Assembly (NCBI GenBank): GCA_026120185.1
Contig: JANUWF010002419.1
Span: 3,927,501 to 3,991,500, forward strand
Direction of reading: 5' to 3'
Source: Voacanga thouarsii
Taxonomy: Eukaryota > Streptophyta > Magnoliopsida > Gentianales > Apocynaceae
Length of the DNA: 64,000 nt
This document shows, piece after piece, positions 34,520 through 48,300 of the stretch. Made by a program: the position numbers and the translations under genes. Position 1 is the first letter of the stretch, and every line of letters starts with the position of its first letter. A model generated the notes under the pieces. It did not search any database. It was not told the DNA's origin and worked only from the letters and a program-made list of their open reading frames with translations.

Positions 34520-35110
34520 AGCATTGAATTTAAACGAAAATTATTTTTTTTTAAGAAAAAATAAAAGTTATCGAATTCATTTAGAATTTTAATTAATTAA
34601 ATTAACTAATAAAAAATATAATATTAATACATTAAATAATGAGATCCTTTGAGATTTTATCTGAAAGTTATCTAAATTAATTGAATTATTAAAGTATGTT
34701 TTATTGAGAAATGTAATATAAACTTAATAATGGCATCAAAGAATTCAAATGAAAGTTTTTAAATTTTTTTTTAGTAAATATAAAAAGAGTTGTAGATGGT
34801 TCTTGTTAGGACATGTGGTAGCGTCTTAAAGTGACACGTAACATCGTTAAATTTAAATGAAAATTATTTTTTAAAGAAAAAATAGAGATTATTTGAATTA
34901 ATTTGGAATCTTAATTAATTAAGTAATTAACTAAATATAAATATATTTCATATTAATATATTGAATCGTAAACTTCTTTGAAATTTAATTTAAGATTATC
35001 TGAATTAATTGAATTTTCAAAATATATTTATTTATAAACATTACACAAACTTAATAACAATATCAAAGAATTTAAATAAATATTTATTATTTTTTAACTA
35101 ATAAGATATA
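34520..35110 (-). repeat. Diverged tandem repeat array upstream of PAT23, inverted relative to the 14.5-kb array
   Basis: Two copies of a unit of about 325 bp. Each contains AAATTATTTTTTAAGAAAAA-like sequence, TTTAATTAATTAA, a TATCTGAATTAATTGAATT block (34667-34687 and 34995-35015) and an AACTTAATAA-ATCAAAGAATT block. The inverse of the second core is the same as the core of the array at 14.8 and 15.0 kb, and the TGACACGTAACATCGTTAAA segment at about 34830 matches the inverted ATATCATGTGTCGAC region there. Confidence 0.7.
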
Positions 35111-35414
35111 CATATTAATATAGTATTAAATTTAACAACAAAGTAGGAATATCAAAATAATTTATTACCATTATATTTTAGATAGAATGTAATCTATAGT
35201 CAATGAAAACTGCGGGAAATGAGAAAATAGCTCAAACTGATTTCTTCTGAGTGAAGTAAAATCACCAATTCCACCGGAAAGCGCCTGAAAACAGTAAAAT
35301 TATTTCAAACCCCCCCAAAACAACTCCACTGTGATAAATATAAACCCTAAACCTCAAAAAAAGAAGTCCTCATTGCCCAAATCATTTGGATGCTTGCATT
35401 TTGATTCTTCGCCT

Positions 35415-38400
35415 ATGGCTCCATCAGAAATCGAAATCGTCTCGGAGTCAAATGATCAGAAGGATACTACTCAAACCCCCAATGAAGTAGCAATCATCGA
35501 CTTATACTCGGCTTCCGCTTATGGAGAATTCGAGAAACTCCGAAAATTCGTCGAGAGAGACGGGGCTTCTGTTTCTCTACCCGATGTCAACGGCTACTAT
35601 GCTCTCCAGTGGGCTGCTCTCAACAATTTCGCTGATATTGTCCAATATATAATCAACGTATTTGTTTAGTCCAGAATATTTGGCCGTTTTATTTTAGTGT
35701 TTTGCTTGATCTACTTGTGTTGTGATAATATTGAGTTCAATTTTTTTTTTCTTTTGGTTAAAGCGTGGTGGCGATGTGAATGCTTCGGATAATGTTGGGC
35801 AAACGGCTTTGCATTGGGCGGCAGTTCGGGGCTCAATTGCGGCTGCTGATGTTTTGTTGCAGAATGGGGCGCGGGTGGAGGCTGCTGATAACAATGGTTA
35901 TAGGGTAATCATTTTTACATTCTTGAATAGCCCAACCATGATATGGATATTCTTTTATTAATTGATGAAATGAAAAAGACAATATTTTGACAAATCAGAT
36001 GTTGATGGGAATGGGGAAGACTTGAGGTTCTGGACTTCTGTATACATGTATTTTGGGAGATTTTGCAAAGTGGTGGGGTTTCAAGTACATTTGAATTTGT
36101 TATCTTAACTTCCTAAAAATGACTCCTTCAACTATTTGAGCAACTTTTGATGTCTTAGACTTTGCAATGATGTTGTTTTCCTTTTTTTTTTAATTGATGA
36201 AATGAAGAACATAGTATTGAGAAATTGCATTGTTGGACGTGGAGAGTTGAGGGTTTGGATATGGATAGTTTTATTCGTATTATTAACGAAGAAAGAAGGC
36301 ACCGATGTTAAGGCTAAAGTTAGTACTATTGCAATTGGATAAATGTAAACAAAAAGAATGTAACAACTTAAGTTGCATTGCATCTCAGCTGAATGGAGAT
36401 TTGTAACTAAAATACACAAGGAAGATGAGATACCTTTCCTTTTGATAAAATATAACAACTATCCTTGTATTTGATTTCTTAATTGCCAAATTGATCAAAT
36501 GGATAACTGAAACTCCGTATCATATAAATGATTCTCTGGTTCTGTTGCAAACTTATGAAAACTAAATCAACACATGGTCTTGCCAATCCTGTTCATCTCA
36601 GAAACAAAGACCAGAGGCTGTTCATCCCAATCAGGCCTGTCAAATTTACAATAAGAACTAGGTCCTTGCTTGCTTATCTTGGTACAATGGGTGTACGTTC
36701 AATTCTTTGCATAATGTAACATTGACACAGTTAATTTTTCAATAGTAAGTATTTTTACCGCAGGCGGTTCATGTTGCAGCTCAATACGGACAGACAGCAT
36801 TCTTGAATCACCTTGTTGTAAAGTATCATGCTGAATTTGATGTGCCAGATAATGATGGAAGGAGCCCTCTCCACTGGTATGTTGGACTGTTTGCCACAAA
36901 TATCTTAGGGCTGTGCATTATATTCCTTTTTGTTTCCAGTTAACATATAGTGAGTGATCTATTTGATTAATTTGCTTGCATTAGTTTGCTCATGTACATC
37001 TTTAGCTGCCATAAAGGAGTTAACTTCAACGAATATCATGATAAGTAGCATCTCTTAAAAGAAGTGCTAAGCGGGTACCATTCATGTAAAAGTTTTCATC
37101 TATTGTACGAGTGGGCAATTTTGTTGATGGAAGATATAGATGACATACCAAAATGGTTTTCCAGAAATTTGTTTCCAGTTGTTGAACGGCATCATTAAAA
37201 GCAGGGTTCCTTTCTTTTCATAGAGCCTGAATTTTATGACAAGAACAATTTCTAGTAAAGTATCCTTTCATTTTATTTTTCCATGAAGGTTCCTGAGACT
37301 AAAAGGGAAATCCTTGATATAAGATAAACTCAATGAGCATAGAATGCCCAATTCATGGTTGCCAGGCAGTATCTGATTTAGGGCTAGTTTGCGAGTTTAG
37401 GAGAGAAAAGAAAAGTAGAGAAATTTTAACTTATCAGAGAAAAGAAGAGAAAAGAAGGGAAGTGATGTATGTATAAAGTTATTTGGGAGTTTAGGGGAGA
37501 AAAGAAAATAAAAGTTCTTTTTTTATTTGGGAGTTTGAAAAGAAAGAAAGGATAACATTTAATTTACCAAAATATCCTTATTATTATTATTTTCTCTTTG
37601 ATATATTCCTTTAGAACAAAATGGAAAGAATTGTCATTTCAAAAACTTTTTTAAACTGTAGCAAGAGATCTTTCCATTTCTCTCCATTTTGGAGAGAAAG
37701 GATCAGGGGCCTTGGAGTGATCCTCCATTCCCCCACTTCTCTTCCTTTCTTTCCCTAAAAAAACTCCCAAACAAGAGAAGAGAAGGCATTTCTTCCCAAA
37801 TCTCTTCTCTTCTCTCCATTTTTCTACTCCCAAACCAAGCCTTAAGGTCATTAGCTTATTGTGCAGTTTAGCAAATTGGTAGTCTATCAATTATTGGAAA
37901 TTTGCTTGATCATGTTTGCAGAAATTATTTCTGCATCTCAAGGGCCTGTCTGTCTTCTCCTAACATGTTAACAGAAGTAGAGGCAATAGTTTGTCTACAT
38001 CTGCTGAAACTAAAGTAATAAAACAAGTTGGTAAGTGTTGATTCCAAATTGCATTAGTTTTCTTGTCTGTGGATTGATCTTGTTCTGTTAGCATGTGATT
38101 ATTTTGTTATTGTTTCATATGTTCCCATCTTCTTTTGCAGTCCTTTTGATGGGCCATGTTGCCTTGTCTTGTTTGGTTGTTTCTCTAGAGGTCTACAGAT
38201 CATTGTTGCTGCACCTAAAATGTTTAAATTACTTCTGAACTTGAGTTTTTTAAGTGATGAAGGCCACTTAAATGATGTGTGTGGTCATCTTGGTTTTAAT
38301 GATTGAATTATATCTGATCAAAAGCGTTTGTGTACACAATCCATTCATAACCATCCAGGGCTGCTTACAAGGGATTTGCTGATACAATTAGATTACTACT

Positions 38401-41400
38401 ATTTAGAGATGCCTACCAAGGGAGACAAGATAAAGAAGGTACCCCAACATTGAACTAACAATTTTACATGTTATGATTGTTATCCCTGATATAGCATTGT
38501 GAAATATCACATTTTTGTTTCCTGTTTAATTTTCTACCAGGAAAGGATAACAGTAGGTGTCGTAGCAATTCATATAGATGCAGCTTATGTTGAAATCACA
38601 CAAGGGGATGTCAAAATTTTGTGAATGAATCCTATTATTGTGGTGGATGCTGAGAAACACAAAAACATTCACGTTAGGAAATGAAGTGTGTATATATGCA
38701 TATTTAATTAATTATTCTTGGAACATAGTAGGTGAGAGAAACTTTGAAAGGAAATGTATGCATGCAACTGTACAAGTGATGACCACTAAAAAAATTGATC
38801 GAGTATCTACATGGGTTATGAAAGAAGTGCTGGATAATCTGTAATTCAATCTTCTATCATGTTTCGTGCAAACATTTTTCAGTATCTACATGGCTTAAGA
38901 AGTGCTGGATAATGTGTAATTCAATCTACTATCATATTTCACGCAAACATTTTTTTTATCCTTATTTATCGGTAAAGATACAAGCATTGGAATAATCTGA
39001 AATTAGTGTCTTCATTGTAAAAATATTTAATCTCATTAGTTGCTGTTGGACGACGTCTATGAGCTGGTCTTGATTCAACTTGTATATTACTGAAGATGCT
39101 CATCTTCTACATATATTTTCCCTGTCTCAAAATATAAGTAGTTTTAGAGCTAACTTCTCTTCTCAAAATATAAGTCATTTTAAACATTTCAATGAGCATT
39201 TGTGATATTTTAGTACTATCCCTATGAAGATTCTTTGTTCTATTATCGTTTAGTCATCTCTCTCTCTCTCTCACTCATTTAATCCCTTTGCATGCTGCAC
39301 TCTCCACTATGTACTAAGGACATTTTAGAGTTTGATTCTTAAAATACATCGTTTTTAGAATTCTTACTTCTTGTGCATAAGTCAAACAACTTATATTTTG
39401 CTACTGACGGAGTACAGAAGATCAATAGGACTATTTGAAGCATATTGGCCATTCAAATTTATGTAGGTTGTACCCCTCTGCATTGGGCTGCAATAAGAGG
39501 ACACATAGAGGCTTGCAACGTATTGGTTCATGCAGGCACAAAGCAGGAATTAGTGGTGAAAGATAAGGCTGGATTTACTCCTATACAAATTGCATCTGAT
39601 AAAGGTCATCGGCATGTTGCTCTTTCACTCGTAGGTAACTTTGTATCGGTTTACTGTTTTCATCTTAATCAGGCATTTCGAGGTGATTTGTTTAGTTTAT
39701 GTCATATGCCAAAGATTTTTTACTTTGTTTTATCTCTAAAGGAATTTTTTCATCACAAAATGTGTGTGGTTTTTTATATAAAGAATCTTCAGCTCCAAAA
39801 TGCTGCTTGTATATGTCTTATACTTGAAGGTATTTGTAACTGAGTGGTGATACATGATGTGGCAATAAATAGGGACTTGCTTTAAAAATGGAGAAAAGAA
39901 AAGGGTAAACGATAAAAGGAGAGAACATGCAAAAATAATCTATACCTTCAGATTGGTTGGAAGTGGCTTGGTCAGCAGAAGTGGAACTTCGTTGGCATGG
40001 AGTTAGTGGGTAAAAGGATCTAATAGCTGATGGTTGAAAATGTGACCCTAACCCAAGTAGCATGATGTAGGGTGTCTTGTAACTAGCATGACGTGCAGCC
40101 TTTGAATATCAGATGTGTTTATTTTTAAAGTATTAGTGTTTTTCATAGAATAATGTAAGATTTACATGTCATAATGCATGGATGTCGTATATTTTACTTA
40201 AAGCAAGAGATTCATAATGCCTTGCAATGAATTGGAAAACATTGAAACATTTACTGCCATGGTTTCAAGCTCGTTGGCAGGAGCAGCTTGCTGAATTCAA
40301 CTTCTGGTAACTTCCGCACATGAGTGAGAGAATTGTTTCTTTTCATAATTTTCCATGGCATGGTCGTTCTGCTCTCTCTGTATTTTGATTGGGCAATTTG
40401 CCACTTTAAAAATCTAACCACAGGAATTTGATTTTTGTTGCAGTCCAATGCCCAACGTGCAGAGAATAAGAGCTGGGTAAAAAAAGTTTGTGCAGGGAAA
40501 GATGGAAATGTTGGTTATGCTCCAATTTTATTCTCCACTGTTGTTATAAATGTCATTCTCTTTATCAATTCAGTCCTTTTTGGTGGGTGAAATTACAGTC
40601 TCTTATATATTGCTTTAGTCATGTTGGAAAATACCGCTTTGCTAATGTTCGTTAAACTTTCTACTTTTTGTAGCTTCTAATCTTCCAAAGGTTACTGCTG
40701 TTGTTGGACTTTGGGGGTGGACTGGTGTTTCTCTAGCTGTTGGTGCTCTACTAATGTTCATTCAGTGCAGTAGGTATAACTTTGACTTCTAACAGTATGT
40801 AATTCTGAGCCAGTTATATGATTCTTATCATTTTACATTTTCTCTAGTGGTTTTTTCCTACTGTTAACTGTCTTTATCATGCTTCTCAGTTGAAACTATT
40901 TGTAGGGAGAAATGTTTAATATATCTGTTTTTCCAGAAAAATTACTGGAGTTGTTAGTTCTGAGGAGCAGAATTTGTTTGGTGTAATGTAACTTGCTATC
41001 ATAGAGTAAACATATAATATCCCACTTTCCAATTGAGCAAGTTATAGGAAAGAACTTTACAGTTGGTGCGCTGCTTATTTATGTCCGTTATCTTATGTTC
41101 ATTGGTACAACACAATGGGTGGGGTCCATTCTGCTGTTTCAGTTGGAGTGATCTATTATAAATGTCGTTTGTAACTCCATGATCATGCTGGTGCTATACA
41201 AGAAGTGCTGTGTGTAGTTCATTTGTAAAAAATGCAGATGGTTCACTTTGGCTGCTTATTTTACTTGTTCTGGTGGTGATGTTCCATCATCTATCATCAC
41301 CACTAATCCATGTGATACTATATAATATCTAAACCAGACCTTATAGGTTTGCCATATTGGTTTATGGAAAGAGTAATTACTGTTGACTTGGAGGGATTGT

Positions 41401-44400
41401 GTGTCGTGTCGTCACTAGAATTTGGTCAATGTATGTGTCTGATCCTATTTCTTTCTGTTCATTTATTGGCAATCGTGACAATGTTTTATTTCTTGTGTTC
41501 TCTTTTTAAACCTTAGTACGTGCTGACAATCTTTTTATTGCTTGTGTTCTCTTTTTAAACCTTAGCATGTGCTATACTGAATCTAGGTTCTGGAAATAAC
41601 TTTAGTGGTTGATGACGGCTTCTCATTTGGTTGCAGTAAGGATCCAGGTTATATAAGAACAGGAATGGGTAGCCATTCTGATGCAGAGGTAATTGAGCTC
41701 GACTTTAGTATCTGCCATAGCCCTTTTTTGGTCTATTTACTGGCTTTCTTTTTCTTCTAATTCATAATGAAGTGGCTTGACTTTTGCAGGATCCTCTGTT
41801 GGACATTGATCTTAATAGTTCCTCAATTTGGACAGGAAATTGGTCACAACTTTGTCCTACTTGCAAGGTTTGAAAAGAGTCATTTCTGTTAATTATTGGT
41901 GATAGGCTATGAATATGACTGTATATGCTCTCTTCTGTTTTATATAAATATAGTATTGCTGTTTTAAGATTCTCTTTGTCTATTTTTTTTGCAATTCTTC
42001 TCTATCCAGATAATAAGACCTGTTCGATCCAAGCATTGTGCAACCTGCAAACGCTGTGTGGAACAATTTGATCATCACTGCCCCTGGATCTCAAATTGTG
42101 TGGGCAAGGTACAGCTTTACATTTATTGCTGTAGTTGCTGGTTGTAGTTCTTCAACATTTGCTGATTCTTTGGATAGCAGAATGAAGTTGGAGCTGCTAT
42201 TCTGCTTCTTTCTTGTATCTAACTTTACAGTATGCTATGTATTTTATTATAGGCCGTGCAGTTTCATCAGTAGTTGCATAGTGTTAGCTTTCTTTGGCAG
42301 AATTAATCACCTAATTAGAACTGTGACACTTTACTGCCCTTTCTTTGTCAACTCTGTTCTCGCAGTGGGCCTTACAGGGGGCTGCTACTTTTATGTAGCT
42401 TGGTGATGGAAATCTTGAGCCAGAACTTATTTGATCAAAATATATTCATCTTCTAGTCACCTTATTATATTGGTCCCAAGGGAAGCTGGTTACCTAGTGC
42501 AATCCTGGTAATGGAGATTTTATGATAGAACTACCTTAATAATCAGAGAGTAAAAGAATGGTTGTATTTAATCATATACAAACTGCTGTTCTGGTGCTTT
42601 TATAGCAGAAACTAGGGCAAATCTGTGAAGAACTCATGTCTTAAAAAGGTTTGGATTGTGATCATATTTAAGGACCTCTACCTACCTATTCTGCAAGTGC
42701 AGTAGCTAGGTTCAGATAACATGGCTACGAGTTTATTGGACTTGATTCTGGCATATTTGTTTTTCTCTATAAGGATTTGAATTCCTATTATTCTCATGTG
42801 ATTATCCTTTTGCATCTATTGATAAACATTTTGACTAGTTTTCTTACCTTTTAAATTCAACTTCTGTTGTCATTGGCTTCACCATTTTCCTTTTGAAATT
42901 TTTCAGAGGAATAAACGAGACTTTTTTGTATTTCTCTGCTTGGGGACTTTGACAGCCTTAGTTGGTGGTGTTGTCGCTGTTCAGAGTATGTTGAAGCAAA
43001 TGAACTCCTATGTGTTTCTGGTTGCCTTTATGTTAGAATGTCTATTTCTGGACTTAGATTGTAGCTTCGTCCTGTATGACAGGAATGTGGACTTCTGTTC
43101 CTCTATCGCAAGGAGAAGAAACATGGATTCATCATGTTATTTTTGAACATCCTGGTGCTGTTGCGTTTGTTATTATGGATACAATTATTCTGGCAGCATC
43201 TGCAACTTTATTGATTGTTCAAGCATCACAGGTGAAGCATCATTCTTTCCACCAATGCCCCCTCCCATACTTGGTGGGCACAAGAGAAAATAATTAAAAG
43301 AAAATGGGGATACAGGAATAGGAATTTTGGTACATTTTGTTTAGTTTATTTCCCTATCTCTGCATCAATGGATGCATTCACAATATTGCCATTCACAATA
43401 TGTTTGCTTTGTGGAAGTGATATTTTTTGGCCAGAGACTGATCTTGACTCTCACGGGCTTTTGCATTGATATATCCACACTGTTCTTTTCTCTTCTTTGT
43501 TTGTTCTTGGTTTCCTCTCAGTCCATCTATATTGTCGACTACTATCTTTTTATAATTGACTTCCTTTGGTGTATTTTCTATTGATTTTGTCCATAAGTTC
43601 ATAATTCTGATGCTACTCCTGTATTAGCCTATATATTTATCTTACTACTCTCAGTTAAGCAGCAGGAGGTTTTCATTATATAGAGTGGTTTCAGGTATAC
43701 TTTGGTGCATGCATTTTTATAATAGGCAGTAATTACTTTTTATTTCTCTGCTTGGTTGACCTTGTGTTTGTTGTAAAAAAATTTGTGCTTGTAGTATGTA
43801 GGATGACCATTACGGTGGGTATAGATGGATAATATTTTGAACTGAAGCATGAGCTCATGTATAATTTTCAACTGTTAAATGTGCTTGAATTGTTTTGATT
43901 TATATTTTTAAAAGCTGGAGTCTTTTTTTTTTTTTTTGGGTGTGGTGTTGGGGGGGGGGGTGGATGTTGTTGTTGTGGCGGGTTGGCTAACTGTTCAATC
44001 TCTGTTGTGGGTTTTCACGTTACTTGGTGATCTTTCTGGGCAAGTCAGTGAACCCCTGCCTTCTTAACATGAAGTCTGCATGTGTGAAATCAGTCACTTA
44101 TTTGGTTATTTGGTCTGTGCTTTAGTCTTTGACAATTTTCCAGACCGTACTTGACACCAGCAGTAAATATTGTTATGAAAAACATTCTGGTATATCCTAA
44201 GAAAAATGTTTTCGCAACCTGTGATCTTTTGCTTTCCTGAGATATGGAAAACGCTTGCAGTAGCTGTGGTCTTACTGATGATTAAACAGTAGAAACTTTG
44301 AAACACCAATAAGTCCTTTTCTTTTTAACATTTTAATCTGAATTTTTTCCTGGATTTTTAGTTTAATGGGCGAAAGATTCTTCATTCACTTGCTTTCTAA

Positions 44401-44625
44401 TTTCTAGTACTCATCCTTATTGTTTCGTTCTTGAAGATTGCTCGGAATATCACCACTAATGAATTGGCAAATGCCATAAGATATGGATATCTCCGTGGAC
44501 CAGATGGGCGTTTTCGCAACCCATATAACCACGGATGCAGAAAGAATTGTTCAGACTTCCTAATACATGGCTCTACAGATGATGAGGAGATTGCTTGGCC
44601 TCCTTTACAGCAGGTTGCCAGCTAG
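35415..44625 (+). CDS. PAT23: Ankyrin-DHHC protein S-acyltransferase (PAT23-like)
   Basis: Thirteen exons: 35415-35657, 35764-35904, 36764-36876, 38359-38438, 39467-39630, 40444-40582, 40674-40773, 41637-41688, 41790-41867, 42010-42108, 42907-42985, 43083-43231, 44437-44625. GT-AG introns join in phase to 541 codons plus TAG. The enzyme palmitoylates cysteines of membrane-associated proteins at endomembranes. Residues about 50-245 hold ankyrin repeats ([36 protein letters not shown]). Two membrane segments follow, then the Cys-rich domain [20 protein letters not shown] with the catalytic DHHC at about 391-394. Two more membrane segments and the conserved TTNE (TTxE) motif follow. The short C-terminus resembles Arabidopsis PAT23 (At2g14255) more than PAT24/TIP1, which has a long tail. 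I chose MAPSEIE at 35415 because PAT23 starts this way; an in-frame ATG at 35331 would add 28 residues. Confidence 0.95.
37381..37841. mobile_element. Tourist-like (PIF/Harbinger) MITE in PAT23 intron 3
   Basis: 461 bp with inverted ends GGGCTAGTTTGCGAGT and the inverse of ACTCCCAAACCAAGCC, flanked by TTA at 37378-37380 and 37842-37844. The subterminal parts are long purine (GAGAAAAGAAG) and pyrimidine (CTTCTCTTCTC) stretches that can pair. Non-coding. Confidence 0.8.
38803..38955. repeat. 77-bp tandem duplication in PAT23 intron 4
   Basis: Two adjacent copies start GTATCTACATGG at about 38803 and 38881. Both contain AAGTGCTGGATAAT and TGTAATTCAATCT and end CGCAAACATTTTT or similar; they differ by a few substitutions and a short indel. 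Confidence 0.85.
39115..39414. mobile_element. Stowaway-like MITE in PAT23 intron 4
   Basis: The left end CCCTGTCTCAAAATATAAGT and right end ACTTATATTTTG...GACGGAGTA are degenerate forms of the well-known CTCCGTCTCAAAATATAAGT terminal repeat. A second CTCAAAATATAAGTCATTTT follows 45 bp inside the left end. About 300 bp; it ends about 50 bp before exon 5. Confidence 0.75.
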
Positions 44626-45361
44626 TACGCCGAGGAATATGGGCGTGCTCCTTGATGAAAGAGCTCATTTTCCAAGTTGCAATGCCCGCTTAATGTATTA
44701 CCGGTCCAACATTGTTCCCACTGTATACTATGGATTGCAGTTTGTGAAGGAAAAGACAGAAGCTTCTTCTGTTAGTTTTCTGTATAAAGCAAAATACCAA
44801 GATTAATGGGAAAAATACTTGTACATCCTCTTATTAATGGAAGATATTTCGTTCGCCATTTATACTGATCATTACAGTTTGGTGAGAGTTAGATTCAATA
44901 CCACGTTAACTGTCGTTAATTGTCTAGAAAGGGGGTCTTTACCATGACCACCAACTGCTAGATTTAGTCTGTTTGTTACATGCTTCAATCAGGCTTCAAA
45001 AGTTACAGTTTCAACCACATTGTTTCCTGCTAGACCGTGCAAGGTAAATATTGAGGGATTGTTTCTTTTTCTATGTAAATGTTACAGTTTCAACCACATT
45101 GTTTCCAGCAAATCAAAGCTCCTAGATCCAGGGATTACAATTATTGAAGCAAATAAAGCTATAACTTGGGTTGGATACAACAGTTCGGTAACAAGTCTTG
45201 CATTTTACTCGTTCATTTGAACCAAGGATAAGATGGCCACTAAGCAATATGAATGACTAGTTATCTCCAACAAGTAGAAGAAACATAGAGCCGGAGATGA
45301 GAAGAGAATGAAGGCATGCCGACCGCATAGAGCCTCAACAGATGAGAAGTTGATTAAAATG
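44626..45361. other. Convergent 3' region between PAT23 and L-galactose dehydrogenase
   Basis: The two genes face each other with 736 bases between stops. The stretch should contain both 3' untranslated regions. A phrase ACAGTTTCAACCACATTGTTTCC occurs twice (about 45004 and 45084), with 80 bases between starts, indicating a small local duplication. No further gene. Confidence 0.5.
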
Positions 45362-48300
45362 TCAAAACTGTTGAATACCGCTGGTCCATGTCTGATTCTT
45401 CACAGGTTTTAGAATATCTTTGACCTCCGATAGAATCACCACATCTGTGCCAACTGTTGCTAGCTCTATGGCTGCAGCAGCATTCTCCTCAACCTGGTTA
45501 TCAACAGCATTTCATATTACGGTCTAGAATGAGACTGATAGATAACCTGTCGATGATTGTATATGATCTTCTGAACAAGGCAATTGTCTTCAAGAAACTT
45601 TTAGTGATGGGGGCATAATGAATCCTTGAGGTTTAGCTTCCTATCAATGAATCAGTTAATCTACCTCTCTGTTTTTTGCTTGCACCATAATCTTTTTCCC
45701 TACTCATTTTTCTGATGAAATTTTTCACAGTATGGGTTATGCCTATTAAACAACACACTCAAATATGAGGCGCTATTGTATCCCCTGCTACAAGATGGCA
45801 ACCTCAAAACACAACTTTGAAGAAAGTTGTGAAGAAAAAGTTAAAATTAGCCTTTGAAGTGACATTTATGAAGTGAAGTATGAAACAAAAAAAGAACGAA
45901 AGCATAAGAAATAAGTAACAGGCAGGAGCCAAAAAAAAAAATGCAGCTACTTTCTATATACCATCGGAAAATGAAACTCATTGCTTCACTTTTATATTTT
46001 ACCTTTCTGTTTCCTTTTAATTAAAATAGAGATGTTGCCATGTTCTCCTATAACAGTTTCTTGCACATGCAATATAATATAGTTCAAAAAGAAAAAGATG
46101 AGCATGTAATACAAATTCTGCACAGAGAGTACATGTCGAATTTTCTGAAATCTACACTACATAACAAGTAAATTTTATATTTCAAGGCTCATTCAAGTCG
46201 CATTACCTGTGTGGCAGAGTTCATTCCAACCAGCACAGTAGCAATCTCTTTATTTGATAGGCTGTATTGCATAGCTAATTTTGATATATTCTTTCCCTTC
46301 TCTTTACAATGAGCAGCAGCAGCTTTGCATGCAGCCTTACAAAAAGGTAAGAGAGAGAAAATAGGTAGTCAAATGTTTTGATCAGCATGAACCAAGCGCC
46401 AAGTAGGAAGACCTTCAGTATATGAACTTGAAAACTTGTGGAGGCGCCTTAGGAAAAAATAGATTAACAGAATAAAGGTCTGTTGATTTATGCTAAAACT
46501 GGGGAAACTCAGAGAAAGAGAGACAAGAGGGCCTTGGGAGGTCTCACATGAACAAAGGAAGGACTGCAAAGAAGTGAGCTCTAAAGAAGAATTAGAATGG
46601 CAATTCCTGCTCCTTGGGAGGTCTAGACTCCGTGTCAACATGAACTCAAAACAGAAAACCTAAACGTTTGAAAGGGGAATATTTTTCATCACTTTCCTTC
46701 TGCTATGCTGGTCTTAATCTATTTGTCCTAGTTTGAATACCTAATAGAGACAAGGGAATTTAGTTAGAATCGGTTCCCTTGTCATTAGTAGAGGAAGAAA
46801 ACAACATGTTATAAAATATAACTTTTGTCTAGCGATTTTTTTATATTACTTTAATGCGAAACTTCAATTGTTTTCACGAGGAATATGCTTCATTTACTAT
46901 AACATGAAAGTACTTTAATGATTTTATATCCTTTATATAATTGTCATTTATTGATGACTCTGAATATGGAAAACTATTATCATATGTTAATATACTAGAT
47001 CAAAATATGTTTTATCCCTTTGATTTTAGTAACAATGAACTCAGCACTTCCAAAAATATAAATATCTGCTAAAATTAATTACACTTTAATAGTCCCTCAT
47101 GTTATTAAGTCTGTGCATTATGGACATTAGTCTCTGACTCTGAAAATACACCCAATAGTTGCTTTGGGTGCCAAGAGCCAGAGGAATGACAATATTACAG
47201 CCCCCAAATCATAAGAATTGGAGCAAAGTACTTCTTATACTTTGAACATCAATCTAGAATACATGAAATTTACTCATCAACCTACTGAATGCTCTCTCAA
47301 AGGGGCCAAGTTGGAATTTCGTCTCATCACACCTTTACAGAACTGGGATATGTAATGAAGCGTGACCCAAAGAGGTAATTCCCCTCAAAAATGTAAAAAT
47401 GCTAAAAGAAATAATTGACAAGGCCACTAATAAATACCACAGGGTTTAACAAATGACAAACTATACATAAGACTTCTTAAGCTACCTACCCACTCCCCAA
47501 ACTTCCAATGCTTATATTGTAAATTCACATTTATGTTAAATAATAAATTGTTTATGCTACCTAACCATGCTGCTTAGGTAAGAAGAAATAAAAGAAAGAC
47601 CTTTAGCTCAGGAGGAGCAGGGTGCCATTCAGGAGGGCCGCTTTCTGTGAGCAGGCCCATCGCGAGAGGAGAAGCACTAATCACTCCAACACCCTTGCTT
47701 TTCAAGTAAGGAAGTAGATCTTCCAATGTTGAATCATTGATGCTGTAGTGACAATAGGAGAGGATAACATCAATTGTACCTGGTGGGACCTGATCCAGAA
47801 CATAAGGAAAAGTCCCTAATGGAAGTCCTGTAATACCAATGAATCGAGTCTTCCCTGTTTCCTTTAATTTCAGAAGGGCAGGAATTGTCTCATTCACAAT
47901 CTGTTTGAGCAACCAAGAAAACAACCAAAGAAAACATCATTGCTTTGTCAAGAATATCTGGATTTCTCCAAAACATAAAACAAGCTTTCAGTATAAAATC
48001 CAGTGACCCATTTCACGAACTGAACAAGAGTGAATTATTAAATTCAAGAATGCCAAGTGAAAAGAAAATTAGAAGATAAAAGATGCATTAAGGAGGCACT
48101 TGGGAGAGGAAACTCTCCGGGATTTTAATACAAATTGATATTTATCAAGCCAAGCCCCAAAATTTGCTGTATTCTCTGGTCAGCTTGTCCTTGGGAAAAT
48201 GTAACCCGCAAATATATTAAGGAAATAAGAATATCATCCACTTATGATAGGCTTTTGTTCATCTATGCCGATGAAATTGAGGAATTTATATGTTCTTTTA

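Noticed and set aside
35331..35414. Upstream in-frame ATG adding 28 residues to PAT23
   Set aside because: The extension (Lys/Pro/Ser-rich) is not part of the known PAT23 N-terminus, and the second ATG gives the expected M-x-x-SEIE start. It is likely leader sequence.
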